Assembly: GCA_012959595.1 (NCBI GenBank)
Contig: DUCW01000052.1
Location: 23,449-30,440 of the forward strand
From: Gemmatimonadota bacterium
GTDB lineage: Bacteria; Gemmatimonadota; Gemmatimonadetes; Longimicrobiales; Gaopeijiaceae
Reading direction: 5' to 3'
DNA: 6,992 nucleotides
Part shown: positions 1 through 5,394 of the stretch, piece by piece
Position numbering within the stretch: the stretch's first letter is position 1
How the letters are laid out: each line of letters begins with the position of its first letter
Program-made: the position numbers and the translations under genes
Notes under the pieces: generated by a model
What the model saw: the letters and a program-made list of their open reading frames with translations, nothing else
Databases searched by the model: none
Told to the model about the DNA's origin: nothing

Positions 1-153
1 GATGTGACGATCATAGACCCAGGCATGACTTGGGTTGTTGACTCCAGCGAGTTCATGTCCAAGAGCCGGAATACCCCATTTGAAGGTCTAGAATTGGAGG
101 GCAGAGCTAGTAAGACAATAGTGGGTGGGGAAATTGTTTGGGACGGTTTCTAG
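1..153 (+). CDS. pyrC: Dihydroorotase, C-terminal end (partial)
   Basis: The window opens inside this gene. Only the last 50 codons are present, in frame 1, ending at TAG 151-153. The visible tail contains SKSRNTPFEG followed by a KTIVGGEIVWDG ending. This matches the conserved C-terminus of the amidohydrolase-type dihydroorotases, where an SKSRNTPF block precedes a short beta strand ending in a VGG-x-IV motif. The enzyme interconverts N-carbamoyl-aspartate and dihydroorotate in the cytosolic de novo pyrimidine pathway. The metal-binding histidines lie upstream of the window, so activity cannot be judged. The related PyrX (inactive dihydroorotase-like) and allantoinase remain possible, but the tail fits dihydroorotase best. 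It converges on rpsT with a gap of only 46 nt. Confidence 0.85.
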   Translation, partial: DVTIIDPGMTWVVDSSEFMSKSRNTPFEGLELEGRASKTIVGGEIVWDGF

Positions 154-176
154 GCCCCTAAAGATTTGACTCTGGT

Positions 177-191
177 ACAAATAGAATTTGT
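177..191. terminator. Weak A/T-rich hairpin between convergent pyrC and rpsT
   Basis: ACAAAT (177-182) and ATTTGT (186-191) form a 6-bp stem with a 3-nt AGA loop in the short gap between the two convergent genes. On the plus strand it is followed by TAGGGTTTTTA, a broken T-run. The stem is A/T rich and weak. It could serve as a bidirectional end signal, but it is a poor intrinsic terminator on either strand. Confidence 0.2.
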
Positions 192-199
192 TAGGGTTT

Positions 200-457
200 T
201 TAGCTCGGTTGACTGGCGATTGACTTTGACAACCTACTCTTTATTCTGGCTGATGCGTTTGGATGAAGTATTCTATCTGTAGCAGCACGATCCAGTAGAA
301 CTTGAGCTTTCTTGTATTCTAACTCTGCCGATGCGGTATCCTCTGCAATTCGTACACGTTTGATGGCGTTTCGCAATCTGGAGCGCACTGTTCTGTTACG
401 TTCGTTTGCGTTGCGACTCGTCTGCATACGTTTTTTTGCACTTTTTATGTTGGGCAT
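200..457 (-). CDS. rpsT: 30S ribosomal protein S20
   Basis: This gene encodes an 85-residue, very basic protein of normal length for S20, which binds the 5' domain of 16S rRNA and helps assemble the 30S subunit. Recognisable family blocks are the N-terminal MPNIKSAKKRM, the RNRTVRSRLRNAIKR helix (about residues 21-35) and the C-terminal HPNASARIKSRLSK block (about 65-78), where the family usually has HKNxAxRxKSRL. The ATG start (455-457 on the complement) gives the canonical N-terminus. It is preceded by a modest AGAG Shine-Dalgarno-like sequence about 9 nt upstream. It is transcribed alone and opposite to its neighbours, from the promoter at 504-532. It ends in TAA close to the end of pyrC. 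The assignment is secure. Confidence 0.96.
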   Translation of the reverse strand: MPNIKSAKKRMQTSRNANERNRTVRSRLRNAIKRVRIAEDTASAELEYKKAQVLLDRAATDRILHPNASARIKSRLSKSIASQPS

Positions 458-492
458 TACTTTTTTCTCTAGTTCTAGGCATAACAGAAATA

Positions 493-532
493 ATTATACC
501 GGAATTATATTGGAAACCTAGAAATGGATCAA
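493..532 (-). promoter_or_regulatory. rpsT promoter (sigma-70 type)
   Basis: On the minus strand, TTGATC (527-532) and a perfect TATAAT (504-509) are separated by exactly 17 nt, which is the optimal arrangement. Transcription would start near 497 and give a leader of about 40 nt before the rpsT ATG. A second perfect TATAAT lies just downstream (493-498) but has no good -35 at the right distance. A strong vegetative promoter is what is expected for a ribosomal protein gene. Confidence 0.7.
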
Positions 533-543
533 TATCTAGTGTT

Positions 544-570
544 CCGAAGGGATTTTCCACCTGACTTCGG
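544..570. repeat. Inverted repeat in the rpsT / site-2 protease divergent gap
   Basis: CCGAAG (544-549) and CTTCGG (565-570) are perfect 6-nt inverted arms around a 15-nt spacer. The repeat sits upstream of the rpsT -35 box and 40 nt before the protease start. It could be an operator for a dimeric regulator or a hairpin in the protease leader. It has no T-run, so it is not a standard terminator. Function is unknown. Confidence 0.3.
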
Positions 571-609
571 GGCTGGCTTCTAACGTCTTCCTGAAGTACC
601 TTCTCAGCC

Positions 610-1260
610 ATGGAATTATTATCCATTCTGGCCGTCCTCATCTTTTCGATAGTCGTTCATGAGGTCGCACATGCTTGGGTCGCTTTGCGGGAAGGTGACG
701 ATACTGCCTATCAATTAGGTCGTATTACTTTAAACCCTTTTGCCCACCTGGATCTGGTAGGGTCTTTCCTTGTTCCACTGATTTTGTACAATGTCACCGA
801 TGGGTTGATTTTCGGATGGGCAAAACCTGTGCCTATTGATCCCAGTAAATTCCATAGTTTCAGATCTGCTGATATAAAAGTTTCGCTTGCTGGGATTGTG
901 GCAAATCTTCTTTTAGCTGCTGGTTTCACCCTGATGGTAGTGGCACTTTTAAATGCTCAAGATTTCCTCGAGTTTGGGAATCATATTGATCTGGTAGTGA
1001 GATTGGCTCAGATAGGGGTGTCCATAAATCTACTCCTTGCTGTTTTTAATCTCATGCCGATCCCACCTCTAGATGGATCTCATGTGCTTTATCACCTAAT
1101 TCCAGAAGGTTGGCGTTTCAGTTATGATCGCCTGGGACAATATGGGCTGCTAATCTTGATGGCTTGTTCTATGCTATACCCAGAAGTATTCAGATTCATA
1201 TTGAAGCCCGCACTGTTTCTTAGAGAATTGGCAGATTCATTTATAGCGTGGTGGACCTGA
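610..1260 (+). CDS. Site-2 protease family membrane metalloprotease (peptidase M50)
   Basis: A 216-residue polytopic membrane protein, the usual length for compact M50 (YwhC-like) proteases without a PDZ domain. The zinc site is visible. HEVAH (residues 17-21) in the first hydrophobic segment supplies the HExxH ligands and the catalytic glutamate. NLMPIPPLDG (147-156) supplies the third ligand, Asp155. GWAKPVPIDP (69-78) and the SLAGIVANLLLA segment (92-103) are further group hallmarks. Such enzymes cut substrates within the membrane, and the substrate here is unknown. ATG 610 is the only start: an in-frame TGA lies at 592-594 and there is no good Shine-Dalgarno sequence. The stop overlaps the scpA start by one base, so this is the first gene of a condensin operon. 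The family is clear and the physiological role is not. Confidence 0.9.
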   Translation: MELLSILAVLIFSIVVHEVAHAWVALREGDDTAYQLGRITLNPFAHLDLVGSFLVPLILYNVTDGLIFGWAKPVPIDPSKFHSFRSADIKVSLAGIVANLLLAAGFTLMVVALLNAQDFLEFGNHIDLVVRLAQIGVSINLLLAVFNLMPIPPLDGSHVLYHLIPEGWRFSYDRLGQYGLLILMACSMLYPEVFRFILKPALFLRELADSFIAWWT

Positions 1261-2039
1261 TGACGACTCCTCTGGATAGCGGAGAAGAAATCTTCCTGGT
1301 TGTCGACATTGAAAGATTTCGAGGTCCTTTGGAATTGTTACTCCATCTTATCAGACAGCAAGACATCGATATTTTCGAAATACCTATCTCCAAGATTACA
1401 CGTCAATTCCTTTCAGCAATCAGTGATATCAGTGCCGGACAGATTGCTAATGCGGGTGAATTTATGGAAATGGCGGCGAATCTCCTGAGAATCAAAGTTC
1501 AAACCTTGCTACCCAAAAGTTCGACGGCCGAGGATTATGATCCTAGAGCTGAATTGGTGTATAGACTCTTAGAATATGAACAAATCCAGGAAATCAAAGC
1601 TCATCTGAGTGTCGCAGAATCACACAGAAGTCGACAATTTGGGAAGGGCTACGTGAATCCGACGAATAAAATCAAGAAAAAAGAAATCATTCTTGATACA
1701 ACTTGGGACGAAGTTTACGCCACCGCTCTCTCGGTAACTACTCCTTCGATGGATATTGTCGAGCACAGAGTAGTTACAAGGCCAGTAGCCATGGAAGACA
1801 AGGTGGATTTGATTCTACTGACCCTTCAACGGCTAAAGAGGGTGGAATTTAGCCGATTATTAGAACCATTTGAATCGAGGGTGCATGGAGTAATGACTTT
1901 TTTAGCAAGCCTAGAGTTAGCTCGTAATCGTAAGGTACAATTGCGTCAGACTCGGGCGTTTGCCGACTTGTGGATATACCGCTTTACTGAATCCGACCTT
2001 ACCTCAGTCGAATTACAGTTGAATTCTGAGGAGGAATAA
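1260..2039 (+). CDS. scpA: Segregation and condensation protein A (kleisin)
   Basis: A 259-residue protein of typical ScpA length. The N-terminal signature RGPLELLLHLIRQQDIDIFE is followed by IPISKITRQFL, the classic kleisin N-terminal domain that binds the SMC neck. The middle has the ANLLRIKVQTLLP helix and an RLLEYEQIQE segment. The C-terminal part (about 185-250) fits the winged helix that caps the SMC head (RVHGVMTFLASLEL). With Smc and ScpB it forms the condensin that organises and segregates the chromosome. I chose ATG 1260, which overlaps the protease stop as TGATG. GTG 1248 and GTG 1251 are in-frame alternatives that would add four or three residues. The stop TAA overlaps scpB by one base. 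No smc gene is visible in the window. Confidence 0.94.
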   Translation: MTTPLDSGEEIFLVVDIERFRGPLELLLHLIRQQDIDIFEIPISKITRQFLSAISDISAGQIANAGEFMEMAANLLRIKVQTLLPKSSTAEDYDPRAELVYRLLEYEQIQEIKAHLSVAESHRSRQFGKGYVNPTNKIKKKEIILDTTWDEVYATALSVTTPSMDIVEHRVVTRPVAMEDKVDLILLTLQRLKRVEFSRLLEPFESRVHGVMTFLASLELARNRKVQLRQTRAFADLWIYRFTESDLTSVELQLNSEEE

Positions 2040-2103
2040 TGCGACCAACACAAATTGTTGAAGCGTTGCTTTTTTCAAGCGATGCTCCGTTGAATTCTGA
2101 GGA
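2018..2103 (+). repeat. 15-nt exact direct repeat across the scpA/scpB junction
   Basis: GTTGAATTCTGAGGA occurs at 2018-2032 and again at 2089-2103, 71 nt apart. The first copy encodes LNSEE at the end of ScpA and contains the scpB Shine-Dalgarno sequence. The second encodes LNSEE at residues 18-22 of ScpB. Because the two genes are in different frames, both copies are read in the same codon phase despite the non-triplet spacing. Confidence 0.85.
2028..2035 (+). promoter_or_regulatory. scpB ribosome binding site within the end of scpA
   Basis: GAGGAGGA ends 3 nt before the scpB ATG (2039). Its core AGGAGG (2029-2034) lies inside the last codons of scpA. It is the strongest Shine-Dalgarno sequence in this operon. 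Together with the TAATG overlap it supports coupled but efficient ScpB synthesis. Confidence 0.75.
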
Positions 2104-2692
2104 AATTGCGCGTGCAGATGACTCCCTGGATGAAGACGTAGTCGAGAGATGCATAGAGGAATTGACTCAAATGTACTTGGAATCCGAAAGAGCCTTTGAA
2201 ATCAAGCAGATCTCTGGAGGCTATCAAATCCTTACACATTCGGTGTATGCACCTTATCTGGAAAAATTCGACACGGTGCCCAAATCCTCGAGATTGTCAA
2301 CTCCGGCCCTTGAAACACTAGCTATCGTAGCGTACCGGCAACCGATTGGACGGATTGATATTGAATATGTCCGAGGAGTGAGCTCTGCTGGCGTAATTAG
2401 AACCTTGCAAGACAGAGAATTAGTGGAAGTTGTGGGAAGGGGGGATGGTCTTGGAAGACCTTTATTGTACGGCACTACGAATAAATTTCTAGAGCATTTT
2501 GGCTTCTCCGATCTTGATGGCCTGCCTCGAACCAAGGATTTACCGGTTGTTTTAAAAGGAGAGGATGTTACCGATTCGGCGGATGCGATTTCGGAGGAGA
2601 CCGAGGATCAAGAGTGTGCAGATGGGAGGATTGAACCAGAGATTAGCGGAGACGAAGGTATGTCTTCGACCCACTCTTCGGAGTTAGAGTGA
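2039..2692 (+). CDS. scpB: Segregation and condensation protein B
   Basis: A 217-residue partner of ScpA in the SMC condensin complex, made of two winged-helix domains that bind the kleisin as a dimer. The N-terminal domain (about 1-80) has the family pattern IVEALLFSSDAPL and GGYQILT. The second domain carries the diagnostic stretch around TPALETLAIVAYRQPI (88-103), then IEYVRGVSSAGVIRTL and GRPLLYGTTNKFLEHFG (139-155). From about residue 174 the protein ends in a poorly conserved acidic tail rich in Glu, Asp and Ser, probably disordered; such tails are common in ScpB. The start is set by an ideal Shine-Dalgarno sequence and the one-base overlap with scpA. Ten bases separate its stop from the rluB start. 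Confidence 0.94.
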   Translation: MRPTQIVEALLFSSDAPLNSEEIARADDSLDEDVVERCIEELTQMYLESERAFEIKQISGGYQILTHSVYAPYLEKFDTVPKSSRLSTPALETLAIVAYRQPIGRIDIEYVRGVSSAGVIRTLQDRELVEVVGRGDGLGRPLLYGTTNKFLEHFGFSDLDGLPRTKDLPVVLKGEDVTDSADAISEETEDQECADGRIEPEISGDEGMSSTHSSELE

Positions 2693-2696
2693 CTCC
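2680..2696 (+). other. Small hairpin over the scpB stop, before rluB
   Basis: GGAGT (2680-2684) and ACTCC (2692-2696) can pair around a 7-nt loop that includes the scpB stop region. The overlapping palindrome GAGTGACTC (2687-2695) offers an alternative fold. The GGAG is the only Shine-Dalgarno-like sequence near rluB but lies about 19 nt from its ATG. The fold might affect how ribosomes reach rluB, or it may be chance. Confidence 0.25.
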
Positions 2697-2702
2697 CCAA
2701 AT

Positions 2703-3422
2703 ATGCGATTACATAAATTTATCTCTAGGTCCGGCCTGACTTCCCGGAGAAAAGCAGAAGTTATGATCTCAGAGGGTAGGGTTAGGGTCAACGGTGAGAT
2801 TATGAAGGGCCCTGGTATAATAGTTGACCCCCGAAATGATGTGGTAGTTGTAGATGGAAAAAATATCGAGATACCGTCTGTGCGATGGATAAAACTGAAT
2901 AAACCTCCGGGAATTCTCACTACTACGAAAGATGAGTTTGGCAGGCCAACAATATATGATCTATTGCCACAGGACATGCGATCTTTACGCTATGTTGGGA
3001 GGTTAGACTATTTAACCGAAGGTCTTCTCATCTTGACGAATGATGGAGATGTGGCCAATCAACTTCAACATCCCAGTTATGAGATTGAGCGGGAGTATAC
3101 GGTTTCAGTTGAGGGGAGTATCCCTAATACAACTTTAGCACAACTGAGGACAGGTGTTGAACTAGAGGATGGTTTTGCACGCCCAGCACGAGTTGGGATT
3201 GGCAAGAAAAAAGGAAATGATCTAGGCCAACTGATAATTGTAATGAAAGAAGGCCGAAAGCGTGAAGTTCGCCGACTCATGGCAGCAGTAGGGTTGTCTG
3301 TCGCTCATCTCAGGCGAACGAGATTCGGTCCACTGGAATTAGGATCACTAGGACTGGGACAATATGAGGAGCTGCGTCAGGGAGACATTAAGGCTTTAAA
3401 CGACTGTGTTTCTTTGCTATGA
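2703..3422 (+). CDS. rluB: Ribosomal pseudouridine synthase, RsuA/RluB family
   Basis: A 239-residue enzyme that isomerises a specific uridine in rRNA to pseudouridine. The S4 RNA-binding domain occupies about residues 1-60 (MRLHKFISRSGLTSRRKAE, then GRVRVNGE). The catalytic domain follows, with LNKPPGILTT (65-74) and the active-site motif GRLDYLTEGLLILTNDG, in which Asp102 is the predicted nucleophile. KEGRKREVRRLMAAVG near the C-terminus is another family block. The scpA-scpB-rluB order is widespread in bacteria and suggests RluB, which modifies 23S rRNA, rather than RsuA (16S) or RluE/RluF, but target specificity cannot be read from sequence alone. ATG 2703 is the first possible start after an in-frame TAG at 2685-2687. 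It has no properly spaced Shine-Dalgarno sequence, so it probably depends on ribosomes leaving scpB. Confidence 0.92.
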   Translation: MRLHKFISRSGLTSRRKAEVMISEGRVRVNGEIMKGPGIIVDPRNDVVVVDGKNIEIPSVRWIKLNKPPGILTTTKDEFGRPTIYDLLPQDMRSLRYVGRLDYLTEGLLILTNDGDVANQLQHPSYEIEREYTVSVEGSIPNTTLAQLRTGVELEDGFARPARVGIGKKKGNDLGQLIIVMKEGRKREVRRLMAAVGLSVAHLRRTRFGPLELGSLGLGQYEELRQGDIKALNDCVSLL

Positions 3423-3505
3423 TTGTGCATGGTCTACTGACATATATTGCTTATCTGAGAAGCAGGTTCGTAGAAAAAACAAGAACGATTTATGGTGTGC
3501 ATGCA

Positions 3506-3579
<74 letters not shown>

Positions 3580-3808
3580 CTTGAGAAACGAATGAGATTT
3601 ATCATTTAGATTGGTACTAGATTAACTCACAGGCTGGAAGTGGACATAGTCGCAACCAGGGACTTTTATTCCTAATTTTAGTTTGACAAAAATTTGCTAC
3701 ATTCGTCAGCGTTGCCCAGTTTGGGTTGGCTCCAAACTCTGTCGGATTACGCCCCCTGGCAGGAAGAGTGTCGAGTTTATATCAGTAGGGAGGTAGGGAG
3801 GACAACCA
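3580..3808 (+). other. Non-coding gap and leader before the MoxR cluster
   Basis: This stretch after the tRNA holds no clear gene. A weak stem AATGA/TCATT (3591-3595 with 3602-3606) lacks a T-run. A perfect TTGACA lies at 3683-3688, but no acceptable -10 occurs 16-18 nt further on. TACATT (3698-3703), preceded by TG, is a possible extended -10 but is too close to that TTGACA. The frame of the downstream gene is open back to a TTG at 3694, but that part lacks a Shine-Dalgarno sequence and I treat it as leader. Confidence 0.4.
3796..3802 (+). promoter_or_regulatory. Strong Shine-Dalgarno sequence in the cluster leader
   Basis: GGGAGGA at 3796-3802 is preceded by another purine-rich GGGAGG-like stretch at 3788-3793. 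It is ideally spaced (about 7 nt) from ATG 3809, which opens only a five-codon frame. It is too far (about 18-20 nt) from the GTG codons 3820 and 3823 that open the long gene. This mismatch makes the true start of the long gene uncertain. Confidence 0.6.
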
Positions 3809-3826
3809 ATGAAATCAGTGTGGTGA
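3809..3826 (+). CDS. Putative five-codon minigene MKSVW overlapping the next start
   Basis: ATG 3809 has the best Shine-Dalgarno context in the region, yet after five codons (MKSVW) it meets TGA at 3824-3826. That stop overlaps GTG 3823 of the long coiled-coil gene in a GTGA arrangement, so ribosomes ending here could restart on the long gene. It may be a genuine coupling leader, or the remnant of the original start after a small duplication. The peptide itself is unlikely to have a function. Expression is inferred from sequence only. Confidence 0.3.
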   Translation: MKSVW

Positions 3827-3832
3827 AATCAG
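3810..3832 (+). repeat. 9-nt direct repeat with 14-nt period at the gene start
   Basis: TGAAATCAG is present at 3810-3818 and 3824-3832. The first copy follows A to give ATG AAA TCA; the second follows G to give GTG AAA TCA. The 14-nt period is not a multiple of three, so the well-placed ATG is out of frame with the long gene while the copied GTG is in frame. Confidence 0.85.
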
Positions 3833-5394
3833 CAGATGGAAGGTCAAGAGAATCTTCGAGGGTGCGTTCGATACTCAAAAAAATAGATCGACGTGTCCAT
3901 CTGATTTATTGTTCTGACCTTTTGGCCAAGGTAATCTGTACGACTCTGGGTATATCACTCTTTTTCCAGATTAATGGGATTTTATTTCCCGTGGAAAGTC
4001 CACCATTGAGGGTATTAATCGTTGGGTCTATGTTATTCTATATCTGCTTTGCGATTAAACCTATCTTCGAAAAAAATCGACTTAACAGGACAGCTGGTCT
4101 GACCGATGAGTTGGCTGACCTGAGTGACGAGATTAAGACGGCCTATTGGTTCGTTCGGAATCCAATGGAATCAGCTTGGATAGATTTGCAACTGAGAAGA
4201 GCGGCCAAGTCACTGGACAAGTTGAAACTAGAAGAGCTTTTCCCTTTTAAGATTTCGAGGTGGTTTGGCGGAGTATTTATCTTGGGGGGGCTCGGAACGG
4301 GGTTGTCTCTGATACCCAATGAAACCCCTCTATTTTTACGTGAAATGGATCCGGAAACGTCTTTTTCAGAAATCGAGAATCAGATAGCCGATCTACAATC
4401 CAGCCTAGAGGGAGATGTAGAAACTTTCTTGGATGAATCAGATTTTGAAGGCTTGGAACGGTTGTTGGAAGACCTGAAGGGCGATGAGATTCTGAATGAA
4501 GAATTGTTAATGGAATTACAGCAAGCAGAAGAAATTCTGAATGAAGAAATTTTTGGAATGGATGCGCTTACACAAGAGCTTGTCCAGTTGTCACAAGAGT
4601 TTTCTGAATCTCAGAAATTGTCAGATTTTGCCAACTCACTAGGAGAAATGGACCTCACGAGTGCTGCACAGAAACTCAGAGAAATGAGTGAAAATTTAGC
4701 GAATATGGACCCTTCCGTACTGAATGAATTGGAGCAAGAATTGCAGTCTCAAGAATTTTCCGAATCTTTTTCGGCAGAAGAATTGCTTGATGCATTGGAT
4801 GAAGCAGGTACGGCTTTAGCACAAGACCAAATATCTAAGGCAGAGGGATCTTTGACGGAAGCGGCTGAGGCACTGGATGCAATGGCTCAGAATCAGAGTT
4901 TGGACGAAGCTTTGAATGAAGCTTCAATGAGCATGCAAGCTTTAAGTCAAGAGATTTCACAGAGAGCCAATAATTCCAGTATGACTCCGGACGGACAAAT
5001 GGAAAGTGGTGCGGCAGGTAGTGCTTCTGATGAAGTTACAAAATCTTCTGGCGGTGACCCTGGAGACGGGAGTGGCCCAGCAGGGAATTCAACTGGAACT
5101 CCGTCTGAAGTGGCTGAATTAGAGCTTGGAGAAGCGACTACGTTAGAGGTCCAACTCAGCTTGGAGATCATCGACGAGCAATTTATGGAAGAATATTCTG
5201 ACCCGCAAAATTTGTTCCAAGGAGCTAGCCAAAAACAGTTGTCTGACCTGCAATTTTATGAAATAGGTGGTTTGACAGAGTACTCGAATGCTTCTGCCCT
5301 AGATGTCGAGACAGTATTCTGGCAGTACAGTGATTTAGTTAAGAATTATTTTTTAGGCATACGACCCTTGAGAAAAAATGATAACAAAAATTGA
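3823..5394 (+). CDS. Membrane-anchored acidic coiled-coil protein of the MoxR/DUF58 cluster
   Basis: I do not recognise a characterised family. From GTG 3823 the product is 523 residues. A basic N-terminus leads into hydrophobic segments at about 33-55 and 61-81, with a third at about 147-165. Next comes a long stretch (about 179-382) dominated by Glu, Leu, Gln, Ser, Asp and Ala with heptad-like spacing, very probably coiled coil. A Gly/Ser/Pro-rich low-complexity linker follows (about 383-427), then a C-terminal region of about 95 residues that looks partly folded and ends in a basic tail. The layout resembles DUF4175-like proteins found beside MoxR and BatA-type genes, but that is only a resemblance in architecture. 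It overlaps moxR by 17 nt, so it likely works with the ATPase at the membrane. Start alternatives are TTG 3694 (566 residues, no Shine-Dalgarno) and GTG 3820. Confidence 0.75.
   Translation: MKSADGRSRESSRVRSILKKIDRRVHLIYCSDLLAKVICTTLGISLFFQINGILFPVESPPLRVLIVGSMLFYICFAIKPIFEKNRLNRTAGLTDELADLSDEIKTAYWFVRNPMESAWIDLQLRRAAKSLDKLKLEELFPFKISRWFGGVFILGGLGTGLSLIPNETPLFLREMDPETSFSEIENQIADLQSSLEGDVETFLDESDFEGLERLLEDLKGDEILNEELLMELQQAEEILNEEIFGMDALTQELVQLSQEFSESQKLSDFANSLGEMDLTSAAQKLREMSENLANMDPSVLNELEQELQSQEFSESFSAEELLDALDEAGTALAQDQISKAEGSLTEAAEALDAMAQNQSLDEALNEASMSMQALSQEISQRANNSSMTPDGQMESGAAGSASDEVTKSSGGDPGDGSGPAGNSTGTPSEVAELELGEATTLEVQLSLEIIDEQFMEEYSDPQNLFQGASQKQLSDLQFYEIGGLTEYSNASALDVETVFWQYSDLVKNYFLGIRPLRKNDNKN
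4489..4548 (+). repeat. In-frame 45-nt-period repeat in the coiled coil
   Basis: ATTCTGAATGAAGAA occurs at 4489-4503 and again at 4534-4548, exactly 45 nt apart, so EILNEE is repeated every 15 residues in the coil. A second short peptide repeat, QEFSES, appears further along, with copies 52 residues apart. These suggest growth of the coil by internal duplication. Confidence 0.7.

Noticed and set aside
312..521. Open frame on the plus strand opposite rpsT
   Set aside because: It is the antisense shadow of rpsT and its promoter region, with no family resemblance and no Shine-Dalgarno sequence.
396..641. Minus-strand frame spanning the rpsT start and the protease start
   Set aside because: It overlaps rpsT, its promoter and the start of the protease gene out of frame, and its product resembles nothing known.
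3448..3464. TGCTT/AAGCA hairpin after rluB as a terminator
   Set aside because: The stem is 5 bp and no T-run follows, so it does not meet the pattern of an intrinsic terminator.
3683..3703. TTGACA followed by TGCTACATT as a promoter for the MoxR cluster
   Set aside because: TTGACA is perfect, but only 9 nt separate it from TACATT and nothing like a -10 box occurs at 16-18 nt.
3694..3822. N-terminal extension of the coiled-coil protein from TTG 3694
   Set aside because: There is no Shine-Dalgarno sequence, the start codon is rare, and a strong Shine-Dalgarno with minigene lies inside this stretch. It is kept only as an alternative start.
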